64,000 bases of DNA, from the NCBI GenBank assembly GCA_023460395.1, contig JAEWQB010000004.1:1-64000 (forward strand), given 5' to 3'. This DNA is from Pseudomonadota bacterium. GTDB taxonomy: Bacteria > Desulfobacterota > Desulfovibrionia > Desulfovibrionales > Desulfovibrionaceae. A model generated the notes under the pieces. That model was not told where the DNA came from. It searched no databases and worked only from the letters and a program-made list of their open reading frames with translations. The translations under genes were made by a program, and so were the position numbers. Shown here piece by piece: positions 27,872-35,642 of this stretch. The first letter of the stretch is position 1. Each line of letters begins with the position of its first letter.

Positions 27872-30550
27872 GAATTGATCATATTCACCGTGCAGGAAAT
27901 GTCGCGCCGCTCTTTGCACGCTGGCCTCATCGTGCATGAGCATGTCCATTTGCCGGGAATAAATGAGTAACCGGCCCAAAGCGCATATCCGCCCCCGTGT
28001 TTCTTCCCCCGGATATTTGCGATACCGAGCCGCCACCCGGTCCCCGCGCACCTCCAGCACAAATCCCAATTCCGCGAGAATGATTGCCAACGCCCGTACT
28101 CTGCGGCCTCGCCTCTCATCCCCCGCCGCGCCTCCTTTAAATTCAAAATGCACATAGTTGCTGTTTACAGCCGGACCGCAAAAGGCGTCGAGCACGCTGT
28201 AGTGGTACCCAACCCGCGAACTGAAATTCAAATACCGGTCAGAAACAATGGCGTAACTGCGTTCGCCAAAACGCCGTTCTCCAGTTGTGGGCGGCTCCAA
28301 CATCTGCCGGTTCATAACGGAGAGAAACCCGTGAAGACTTACCGGACGCGGTGCCCCGTGCGAAACAGCAGGGTCCAGCATGCCGTTTAGCAGCGCGGCA
28401 AACGGCTCGGAACGCACCTGCTCCGGTTCCACATACCCCTGCGGAAGCGCTGCCGCATCCATGCCTCCCCCCAGATCAATAATATGCAGGTCCACCGGCA
28501 ATGGGGCACGCAGCCACACTGTGGACACGGTGCGTTCCGCGAGCATATCGCTCATGCAGAACATTTCCTGATAGCACATTTCGTGCGCAAACCGCATAAT
28601 ATCGTGCACCGTGCGGCAATTTTGAGGACAAAACTCAGACGAATTGGGATTCGTGAGATTGAGGGGGACCATCACATCCGCGACGGCCCGTAAAATTTGC
28701 AACATGGCGGTACCTGCCATAATAGGAATCCGCTCCGCCTTCCGCTCCAGCACCTCCGCCACTTCCCCCCGGTAAATGCGGCGGCACAAGGCGTCCAGAG
28801 TGACTGTCTCTCCCGCAGGGAGTAGTGCTGTCGCTCCGGGTACCGTGAATAACGCGGGAATGCCAAATTCCCGCGCCAACGATGCGAGATGCCCCGTCAC
28901 GCTCCCCGTTTCCGCCACCAGCGCCTCGGCACGCACCAGTACGGGCACAAATTGCGGCGAAGGATGCCGCACCACAAGCACAGTGCCGGGAGCGATGTTG
29001 GTAGGAATAGCGTCTTCTTCCAACAAAACCACCCGCCCGCTTCCCACGCCTGCGGAAGCGCAGTCTCCACCCTCGTACAGGATATCTCCTCCCGCCACAG
29101 GGTGGCAGAGCCTTTCACCGGACATATCCAGCCGGAGAGGACGGGCCTGCAAAAGAACCAGATTGCCCAAAGAATCCACGGCCCATTCAATGTCCTGCGG
29201 CGTACCGTAATGGTCCTCTACCCGCATGCCCATGGCACCAAGGGCAATACATTGCGCCTTGTCCAGACAGGGTTTGCGCCGTTTTTCCTCCGGCACCGGC
29301 ACTGCCCCGGTTCCCCCCTCCGGGACCATTACCAGTTGCTCATACTTGTCCGCCACTTCCACTGCGAAAAGACGGGGAACCGCTTCCCGCGACAGCATGA
29401 AACGGTCGGGAGTGATCACACCGTCCACCGCGTAGGCTCCCAGTCCCCACACGGCGTCCAGCACCATCACATCGTCACTTCGTTCACCCCCCGGCTCTGT
29501 TGTGTCCGCCGAATCAGCCGCCTTTCCCACGGCTGTCCGTTCCGGCGAAAGAATAGCCGGACAGGGTGCAGCCGGAGAAGGAACGGGATCGCGGGTATAC
29601 AAGACACCGCCGGACCGCGCGTCCACCATGGTTAAGCACAGCACACTCATGGCAGACGCCTCCAGAGGCTCACCCATGTATAAGCGATAGGTCATGGCCC
29701 GTTCGGAAAACAGGCTGGCAACCACCTGCTTGTAGGTAGAGAGCAGCGTCGTGCCATCCACGTTCAACACCGTGGCGTACTGCCCCGCGTAGGAAAGCTC
29801 TCCATCTTCGCCCACGGCGCTGCTGCGCATAGCCAAACGGGCAGTTTCCTGTCCGGCAAGCTCCGCATACGCCGCCAGCAGTGCCTCTTCCAGAGCGGAA
29901 GGTAGAGGAGCGTTGCGCACCAGTTCCTGAATGTCGTGCGATGCGGTTCGCACAGAGGCGGCGTCATCTGGAACCACCTCGCGCACCCGGCGCACAACGG
30001 CATCCAGCAATCCTTCATGAGCCATGAAGGCGTCGAATCCCCCCGTTGTCACGGCAAATCCCTCCGGTACGGGAAGCCCTAACCGGCGCAGTTCACCCAA
30101 ATTTGCCGCCTTGCCTCCCACAATATCCAGCGATTGGCGGGAAATGGCAGCCAGAGGCAGCACCAGCGCGAGCGTCTTTTCCGCCTTGCGGGACATGCCA
30201 AGCTGTACGAGTTCGCTGGCAATGCGCTCCAGACTTTCGCCAAGCGCAGGGTATCTGTCCCCGGACAATGTTTCCAGACTGTCCACCATGCGTGTAGCAT
30301 GAAAGAGCGTGCGCGATGTTTGCGTGGCGATAAACGACCGACCAAATATCTTCTCGCCATCCAGCATTTCCTGAAGTTCGCTGATGATGCCCAGCAGTTC
30401 AGAATTGGATTCCAGCAAATCGCGAAATGCGTTGTACCGAATGCGGAATAACCGGGCTGCCTGCTCATTCCGGTGCCCCGAAGCTTCGGCGGGACGGGCA
30501 GAATGCGAACCGGAAAAACGCTGTTTCAGAAATGCCATCACCTTCCGCAC
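27866..30550 (-). CDS. PEP synthase-like protein lacking the PEP/pyruvate barrel, paralog 2
   Basis: An 894-residue paralog of the protein at 21466, same domain order. The helical N-terminal domain (1-125) shares the pattern RYNAFRDLLESNSELLG and GRSFI with paralog 1. The ATP-grasp domain is closer to true PEP synthases: Lys147 (VGGKAANLGEL), Arg242 (AMRSSAVGED), SGGVLYTRDP, and PQDIEWAVDSLG/LLQARP. The swivel histidine is His554 (VTGHLASLAREFGIP). The C-terminal domain again has NCRTVHDIMRFAHE at 644-657 and YSRQMDMLM near the end, with no PEP/pyruvate barrel. The GTG at 30550 is chosen as start because AGGAGG sits six bases upstream; an ATG at 30538 is less well placed. It is transcribed behind the membrane sigma-54 activator (63-base gap). 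Confidence 0.88.
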   Translation of the reverse strand: MRKVMAFLKQRFSGSHSARPAEASGHRNEQAARLFRIRYNAFRDLLESNSELLGIISELQEMLDGEKIFGRSFIATQTSRTLFHATRMVDSLETLSGDRYPALGESLERIASELVQLGMSRKAEKTLALVLPLAAISRQSLDIVGGKAANLGELRRLGLPVPEGFAVTTGGFDAFMAHEGLLDAVVRRVREVVPDDAASVRTASHDIQELVRNAPLPSALEEALLAAYAELAGQETARLAMRSSAVGEDGELSYAGQYATVLNVDGTTLLSTYKQVVASLFSERAMTYRLYMGEPLEASAMSVLCLTMVDARSGGVLYTRDPVPSPAAPCPAILSPERTAVGKAADSADTTEPGGERSDDVMVLDAVWGLGAYAVDGVITPDRFMLSREAVPRLFAVEVADKYEQLVMVPEGGTGAVPVPEEKRRKPCLDKAQCIALGAMGMRVEDHYGTPQDIEWAVDSLGNLVLLQARPLRLDMSGERLCHPVAGGDILYEGGDCASAGVGSGRVVLLEEDAIPTNIAPGTVLVVRHPSPQFVPVLVRAEALVAETGSVTGHLASLAREFGIPALFTVPGATALLPAGETVTLDALCRRIYRGEVAEVLERKAERIPIMAGTAMLQILRAVADVMVPLNLTNPNSSEFCPQNCRTVHDIMRFAHEMCYQEMFCMSDMLAERTVSTVWLRAPLPVDLHIIDLGGGMDAAALPQGYVEPEQVRSEPFAALLNGMLDPAVSHGAPRPVSLHGFLSVMNRQMLEPPTTGERRFGERSYAIVSDRYLNFSSRVGYHYSVLDAFCGPAVNSNYVHFEFKGGAAGDERRGRRVRALAIILAELGFVLEVRGDRVAARYRKYPGEETRGRICALGRLLIYSRQMDMLMHDEASVQRAARHFLHGEYDQFS

Positions 30551-30613
30551 GGCTGTCCTCCTGTCATCTGGACGTGGTTATTCACCCCAAAAGGCCGGTC
30601 CTCCGAAACAGTA

Positions 30614-33142
30614 CTATCGCATCACGTCTTCCCGTAATCGGTACACAGTGCCGGGACCGCTGCCCGTGCGCTCTACCAGACCTTTCCGAACCATGTCCTG
30701 CAAATCGTACAGGGCGGTGCGCGTGGCTATGCCTCCCCCCACGGATTCCTCATATTCCCTGCGAGTTATTTCTCCCTGCCGGAGCAAAACCGCCCACCCC
30801 ACGCGTTGCCGGGCACTAAGTCCCGCAGGTGTGCCCACTTGCGCCGCTGCGCCCGTTCGCGCGGGAAGCGCGGAGTCTCCCGCGTCCCGCGCGGCGGCAG
30901 TCGTTTCAAATTCCGGGGCAGACGTATCCCGCATCCCTCTGAGGATCTCAGGCCCGTTCCCCGAAGACTGCCCGTCCAGCACGAGGCAATCCGCCTGAAT
31001 CACCTCATGATTGCTCATAACCACCGCACGAATGATAGCGTTTTTTAATTCCCGGATATTCCCCGGCCACGTATATGCGGTGAGTTTTTCCACCGCGCCG
31101 CGGCTAAGGGCCAAGTGCTCCCGCCCGGTCTGTTCGCTCATTTCGCTGAGATAGTGCGAAGCGATTGGCAAAATATTTTCGGGATGGCTGCGCAAGGGTG
31201 GAGTGGCTATCGTGATCACGTTAAGCCGGAAATATAAGTCCTCGCGGAACCGCCCCTCCGCGCACAAGGTGCGTAAGTCCGCGTTGGTCGCGGCAACAAC
31301 CCGAACATTCACCGGCAGTTCCCTGTCGCTCCCAAGCGGCTTGATAACCCGCATGGAAAGCGCGCGGAGCAGGGCTTGCTGCACACGGGACGAAGCCAAT
31401 TGGATTTCATCAAGAAACAACGTACCCCCTTCCGCTTCACGGAACGCGCCGGGCCTGTCGCCCCGCGCTTCGGTAAAGGCCCCCCTCACATGCCCGAACA
31501 GGGTATCAATGAGCAGGTTTTCATCCAGCTCACCGCAGTTAATGGAAATAAAAGGATTATCCGCCCGTCGGCTATTAAGATGTATGGCCTCCGCCGCGAG
31601 TTGCTTACCGGTTCCGGTTTCTCCCGTGATAAGCACATCCACATCCACCTGAGCAGCCTTGAGGATATCACGGCGAAGCGCTTCCATCACCGCACCCGCG
31701 CCAATGATGCGAGGCATGAGGCGGCTCGTATTGGAATGCTGCACAACAGCCGACTCCTGCGGCATCCGCTCCCGCCGTCCCACATCGCGCAAGGTTTTGT
31801 CTTTGCGCTCTATCTCGGCAAACTGCTCCCGTATGGTCGCGAGCATGCTGTTCAGCGCGTTTTCCAACAGCCGCGCTTCATATCCTTGCGCGGACACGTC
31901 TATGGGGTCCAGCGTTCCTGTCGCATGCACAGTTTCGGCGGCGGAAATGATGCGCCGTAATGACCGCGTAAGTATCTGGCTAACCCAAAAAATCAATATC
32001 GCCGCCACAATACCCGCGCAAAGCACAACCACGAACATAACATCCACATGCTTATAGCCCGCCGCCAGCGTAAGTCGACTTACATCGTAAAACGCAAGCC
32101 CCGCATACACGTAGGGGGGCGCGTCAGGCGCGGGACGGAAAAAAACAGGCGCGTATGCAGTGGAGATTTCTTTCAATTGCGCATGCAGCAAAGGCGGTCG
32201 CGAATCTTCCAATATCCCCTGCCTGCCTTGGCGGACTTCTGCCAGCATATGCCAGAAATGGTCGTCCGCCTCAGGCCGGAAAGCGCAATCTAAGGCGGGT
32301 TGCCCTAGCGTGCCTGTTTTTGCGGACCGTGCGAGATAGGTTGAGAGGGGCACATCCGGTGTATCCACCTGCTCAGATTGAAAAAGTATCCACCCGTCCA
32401 AATCAAAAAGATAACTGTAGCGGACTTCCTGAGTGCGGATAAAGGCATGGATGGGGGAGGCTTCCGAGCCGTACAGGGACAGGACGTTGCGCACGGCCCT
32501 TCCGTCCAGCATGACAAAATACACGGCTAGCTCCCCATCGGCGCTCCGCCCCATGGCGGCAAGCGTTATCGCTGGCATATCCAGCATAGCGGAAGACACC
32601 GCTCCCTCCGGGTCGGGCAGGTGCACGGTGGCAAGGGGAGATATCCAAATATGCCCTGCTGGCATTTCCGCCGCCTGACGAAAAATAGCATATGGTGCGG
32701 GCACCATTTCCCGCCCAGCCGGAAGGGCCATGCTGCGGTATTTTCCATCGGTTCCGGCCAGCACAAGCGTGCCTTCACCATTTTTCCGCAGCATTCCCCC
32801 CGCAAGGTAGGGATGCTCACCCGCCTGTGCCTTGCGCGATAAATGGGTGAGCAAGGCTTCTTCCGCAATACTGGATTGCGCGATAAAAGCCACGTCTTTC
32901 CGGCTATTCTCCAAAAGATTACGGACGGCCTCTGCCGTAGCCAAATTATGCACCATGGCATTTCTGCGCAATGCTATGGTCACGTAATCATAGGTGATGA
33001 AGTAGGAGACAGCTCCCGTTACGGCAAGCACCAAGGCCACAAGGGGCACCAGCACCCCGATAAGCTTGGCCCGAATGGACGCCTGACGAAATTCTCCCAG
33101 AATGGGAACAAGGACCGGTTTGGTAAGTCTTCTCTTCAGCAA
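30614..33142 (-). CDS. Membrane-bound sigma-54 activator with periplasmic sensor and winged-helix C-terminus
   Basis: About 842 residues from a TTG at 33142 (AAGGG upstream; the frame is open to 33178). Membrane helices at about 26-48 and 366-387 bracket a 315-residue periplasmic sensor, followed by a HAMP-like linker. The AAA+ domain has Walker A GETGTGKQ (about 503), Walker B GGTLFLDE (about 574), FREDLYFRLNV and WPGNIRELKNA. The sigma-54 contact loop reads GAFTEA instead of GAFTGA. The usual Fis helix-turn-helix is absent; the C-terminus (about 775-840) looks like a winged helix (QGEITRREYEESVGGG, LYDLQDMVRKGLVERT). There is no receiver domain. It probably senses a periplasmic signal and activates the divergent operon at 33435, whose promoter is a -24/-12 type. 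Confidence 0.88.
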   Translation of the reverse strand: MLKRRLTKPVLVPILGEFRQASIRAKLIGVLVPLVALVLAVTGAVSYFITYDYVTIALRRNAMVHNLATAEAVRNLLENSRKDVAFIAQSSIAEEALLTHLSRKAQAGEHPYLAGGMLRKNGEGTLVLAGTDGKYRSMALPAGREMVPAPYAIFRQAAEMPAGHIWISPLATVHLPDPEGAVSSAMLDMPAITLAAMGRSADGELAVYFVMLDGRAVRNVLSLYGSEASPIHAFIRTQEVRYSYLFDLDGWILFQSEQVDTPDVPLSTYLARSAKTGTLGQPALDCAFRPEADDHFWHMLAEVRQGRQGILEDSRPPLLHAQLKEISTAYAPVFFRPAPDAPPYVYAGLAFYDVSRLTLAAGYKHVDVMFVVVLCAGIVAAILIFWVSQILTRSLRRIISAAETVHATGTLDPIDVSAQGYEARLLENALNSMLATIREQFAEIERKDKTLRDVGRRERMPQESAVVQHSNTSRLMPRIIGAGAVMEALRRDILKAAQVDVDVLITGETGTGKQLAAEAIHLNSRRADNPFISINCGELDENLLIDTLFGHVRGAFTEARGDRPGAFREAEGGTLFLDEIQLASSRVQQALLRALSMRVIKPLGSDRELPVNVRVVAATNADLRTLCAEGRFREDLYFRLNVITIATPPLRSHPENILPIASHYLSEMSEQTGREHLALSRGAVEKLTAYTWPGNIRELKNAIIRAVVMSNHEVIQADCLVLDGQSSGNGPEILRGMRDTSAPEFETTAAARDAGDSALPARTGAAAQVGTPAGLSARQRVGWAVLLRQGEITRREYEESVGGGIATRTALYDLQDMVRKGLVERTGSGPGTVYRLREDVMR

Positions 33143-33180
33143 GATCGCACCCTTGCCCTCGCAAAATCCACAGGTCAATC

Positions 33181-33203
33181 GCGCAAAATACGCGCCGTTG
33201 CGC
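33181..33203. promoter_or_regulatory. Inverted repeat, candidate upstream activator site
   Basis: GCGCAA (33181-33186) and TTGCGC (33198-33203) form an inverted repeat spaced by 11 bases, about 90 bases upstream of the -24 element. That is the usual position for an enhancer-binding protein site. The inference that the activator at 30614 binds here is untested. Confidence 0.4.
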
Positions 33204-33271
33204 CGCTAATTATTTTTTTCACAAAAAAACAATTCCATATTTCAGTATATTCCGTCAAGCGGTTCACGCAA

Positions 33272-33287
33272 TGGCCCGGTCCTTGCT
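33272..33287 (+). promoter_or_regulatory. Sigma-54 (-24/-12) promoter of the TauE operon
   Basis: TGGCCC-N5-TTGCT: GG at 33273-33274 and GC at 33285-33286 with exactly 10 bases between, differing from TGGCAC-N5-TTGCT by one base. It reads toward the gene at 33435 and lies in the intergenic region shared with a divergent sigma-54 activator gene. Transcription should start near 33298, leaving a leader of about 135 bases. Confidence 0.85.
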
Positions 33288-33434
33288 CTTAAGAAGGCCA
33301 ATGGCAGCGCCTGTTCTCCCCTGAACCCAATTTGCGATGTGATACGGGGCGGATGAGGCAAAACAACAGGCTGTGGGCAGCCCGTCGCCACAAAGGGACG
33401 CGGCATACACTGCAACGGAAACCGGAGGAGAAGA

Positions 33435-33734
33435 ATGAAACCTTTGCTAAAGACAGTGCTGTTTCTGGCTGCGGGCATGGTGGGGTTAGTGCCCGCCTTA
33501 GCGTTTGCAGCCGCGGGACCAGCGGTAGATCTGGTCGTAGTGGCGGATACGCGGATGATTTCATCCGGCATACTGCGCTACTTTGCCGACTTGTATAACA
33601 CCAACCCCATGATGAATGCGGTATGGGCGGTGGTTCTCACCGCGCTATACGGTTGCTTCTTGGGCGTCCTTATGGATTTTCTGCTTTCCCGTACTGGTCT
33701 GGATCTGAGATCCCGGAAAATCGTGGAACACTAA
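33435..33734 (+). CDS. Small membrane protein, first gene of the TauE operon
   Basis: A 99-residue protein with an N-terminal signal-like hydrophobic segment (about 5-30, ending in FAAAGPAV) and a second helix at about 58-85 (MNAVWAVVLTALYGCFLGVLMDFLLS). I do not recognise a family. The start at 33435 follows GGAGGAG closely. It lies 25 bases upstream of the TauE/SafE exporter gene and is the first gene behind the sigma-54 promoter. By position it is probably an accessory subunit of the transporter. Confidence 0.8.
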   Translation: MKPLLKTVLFLAAGMVGLVPALAFAAAGPAVDLVVVADTRMISSGILRYFADLYNTNPMMNAVWAVVLTALYGCFLGVLMDFLLSRTGLDLRSRKIVEH

Positions 33735-33759
33735 TCTTTTCATAGGAAGGGATATCCAT

Positions 33760-34806
33760 ATGGAACTGCTAACCGCTGACTGGTTATACATGTACATGCC
33801 CATAGCGGGTGTGAAAATTCTGTGGCCCGCTCTGGTGCTTATCGGCTTTTCCGTGGGCGTCATTGGCGGATTCTTCGGCATGGGGGGAGCATGGATGGTT
33901 ACTCCCGGCCTCAACATCATCGGCTTTCCCATGGCTTTCGCCATCGGGACAGATATCGCCCATATCGCGGGCAAATCCATGATCTCCACCATCCGGCATT
34001 CCAAATTTGGCAATGTCGACTACAAGCTAGGTATGGTTATGCTTGGGGGGACCATGGTGGGCATAGAAATCGGCGCACAGCTTGTGATGTGGCTGGAGCG
34101 CATAGGTATGGTGGGTTCCGTAGTACGCTGGGTGTACGTGGTGTTTTTAGCGTTCATCTCATGGATGGTTTTCTACGACTACGCGAAAGCCGTCCAAAAG
34201 AGCAGGCGTGGCGAATTCACCGAACGCGGAGCAGAAGGGATAACGTGGTACAAGACACTGCACCGCATTAATATTCCCCCGATGATTCACTTCAAAGCGT
34301 CCGGCTTCACCTGCTCCATGTGGCTGCCCATTATGGTCAGCCTTGCCACCGGTATTCTAGCAGGTTTTCTGGGCATAGGCGGCGGACTTCTCCGCATGCC
34401 CGCGCTGGTCTATCTTATTGGCTGTCCCACGCATATCGCTGTGGGCACAGACCTGTTTGAAGTTATGATCTCCGGCCTGTACGGCGCATTCACGTTTGCC
34501 CTTAAGGGACGCATTGAGTTGGTGGCGGTATTCGTCATGCTAACCGGTGCGGCGATTGGTGCGCAGATAGGTACTGTGGCGACAAAGTATTCCAAGGGCT
34601 ACGGCATCCGTATAGCCTTCGGGCTTGCCGTGTTATGCTGCATGATCTCCATTATTCTCAAGCAATTCCGATATGACATGGCTTCCGCGATTCTCATCTT
34701 GGGCACTATCTCATTAATCTGCCTGTACATCATGAAGGTCATGTTTACCGGCGCGGCTCAAGAACTGCGCGAGAAAAAGAACCGTGAAACCCGCACTGCG
34801 GCATAG
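33760..34806 (+). CDS. TauE/SafE family sulfite/anion exporter-like membrane protein
   Basis: A 348-residue polytopic inner-membrane protein with about eight hydrophobic helices. The two internal repeats that define TauE/SafE are plain: GGFFGMGGAWMVTPGLNII followed by AIGTDIAHIAGKSM in the first half, and GFLGIGGGLLRMPALVYLI followed by AVGTDLFEVMISG in the second. Relatives export sulfite, sulfoacetate or other small organic or sulfur anions. A charged loop of about 50 residues (QKSRRGEFTERGAEGITWYK) separates the halves. The substrate is not visible; in a sulfate reducer a sulfur oxyanion is a reasonable guess. AGGAAGGG precedes the ATG. It belongs to the operon 33435-36470. Confidence 0.92.
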   Translation: MELLTADWLYMYMPIAGVKILWPALVLIGFSVGVIGGFFGMGGAWMVTPGLNIIGFPMAFAIGTDIAHIAGKSMISTIRHSKFGNVDYKLGMVMLGGTMVGIEIGAQLVMWLERIGMVGSVVRWVYVVFLAFISWMVFYDYAKAVQKSRRGEFTERGAEGITWYKTLHRINIPPMIHFKASGFTCSMWLPIMVSLATGILAGFLGIGGGLLRMPALVYLIGCPTHIAVGTDLFEVMISGLYGAFTFALKGRIELVAVFVMLTGAAIGAQIGTVATKYSKGYGIRIAFGLAVLCCMISIILKQFRYDMASAILILGTISLICLYIMKVMFTGAAQELREKKNRETRTAA

Positions 34807-34819
34807 CGAGGAAGGCACT

Positions 34820-35158
34820 ATGAAAACCGCACGCCTGCTCCTTACCTTACTCACCGTCCTCAGCCTCTTTGTCTTGCACGCTGTGAGCTATGCTGCCGAG
34901 GTGAGCCAAGGGATGTGCAAAAGTTTCGACCCATCGGCGCGGACTCTGGTCATTGAAGAATATGACACCAACATCACCCCCGAACAACGGTACGGCGGTG
35001 CAACCGGCATCATAAACTCTTACGACACGTCATTGGCGCAAGTGGGCATTCCGCCCTCCCCCGGCGACATTATCCGCATTGCCTACAAGGCCGATGGCGG
35101 AAAACGCCAGGCGCTTAAGATAATGAACGTGACTAAGCAAAACCTTATGAAGAAATAG
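34820..35158 (+). CDS. Small exported protein of the TauE operon
   Basis: A 112-residue protein with a clear signal peptide (MKTARLLLTLLTVLSLFVLHAVSYAAE, split as N-region, hydrophobic core and AXA-like site near residue 26). The mature part of about 86 residues is beta-rich by eye (RTLVIEEYDTNITPEQ, GDIIRIAYKADGGKRQALK) and may be a small OB- or barrel-like domain. No family is recognised. ATG 34820 has GAGGAAGG upstream and lies 13 bases after the exporter stop. Location is predicted periplasmic, so it could bind the substrate or signal that the sigma-54 activator senses. Confidence 0.82.
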   Translation: MKTARLLLTLLTVLSLFVLHAVSYAAEVSQGMCKSFDPSARTLVIEEYDTNITPEQRYGGATGIINSYDTSLAQVGIPPSPGDIIRIAYKADGGKRQALKIMNVTKQNLMKK

Positions 35159-35181
35159 TCCCTATACCCTACCCCCCGACC

Positions 35182-35215
35182 GGCGCCGGGATTGCCCACA
35201 AAAGATCCCGGCGCC
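35182..35215 (+). other. Intra-operon hairpin
   Basis: An 11-bp perfect GC-rich stem (GGCGCCGGGAT at 35182-35192 with its complement at 35205-35215) closing on a 12-base loop, between two genes of the TauE operon. No T-run follows, so it is more likely an RNA-stabilising or processing element than a terminator. Confidence 0.6.
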
Positions 35216-35233
35216 ACTCTGAGGAGAAACGCC

Positions 35234-35536
35234 ATGGGCCTGAATAGTAAACAACGCATCATTCTCATCATCATGGACTTTCTTTTGCTGGCTGAACTAA
35301 CGCTCTGCATTTTCATGAGTCACGGCAACCCGGACACCATGCCGTACACCTTCCTCAAGCTGTACATTCCGTTAATGGCTGTCACCTTCTTTGGCGGGCG
35401 TTTTCTCATACGCCGCTCCGACTCGGCGGATATTCCCCCACACCTGCGAAGCGACGGCATGCAGGAGCACGGCCTGACCAAAGACCTCTGGCAGCAACAA
35501 AACGAACAACACGCGCGTGCCCGTCAGGAGGCGTAA
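35234..35536 (+). CDS. Small two-helix membrane protein of the TauE operon
   Basis: A 100-residue protein with two hydrophobic helices (about residues 7-27 and 42-60) and a hydrophilic C-terminal tail of about 40 residues (RSDSADIPPHLRSDGMQEHG and on). GAGGAG is well placed before ATG 35234. It starts just past an intergenic hairpin and ends 2 bases before the 27-residue protein. No family is recognised; a membrane accessory role is inferred from position only. Confidence 0.78.
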   Translation: MGLNSKQRIILIIMDFLLLAELTLCIFMSHGNPDTMPYTFLKLYIPLMAVTFFGGRFLIRRSDSADIPPHLRSDGMQEHGLTKDLWQQQNEQHARARQEA

Positions 35537-35538
35537 CC

Positions 35539-35622
35539 ATGGCCTATCTTCTGATCTTTCTCGCCGTATTCATTGGCATAGGTGCCGGAACGGGCTTGCG
35601 GTATCGGCGCACCCGCCGCTGA
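35539..35622 (+). CDS. 27-residue single-helix membrane microprotein
   Basis: A very short gene, easily missed. The sequence is MAYLLIFLAVFIGIGAGTGL followed by RYRRTRR: one membrane helix (about 3-20) with a strongly positive C-terminal end, which predicts a cytoplasmic C-terminus. AGGAGG lies eight bases before ATG 35539, and the gene fits tightly between the two-helix protein (2-base gap) and the next gene (20-base gap). The strong ribosome site and compact spacing are the main support; protein expression is not proven. Confidence 0.65.
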   Translation: MAYLLIFLAVFIGIGAGTGLRYRRTRR

Positions 35623-35642
35623 ATTTGGCTCTGGAGGAACTC

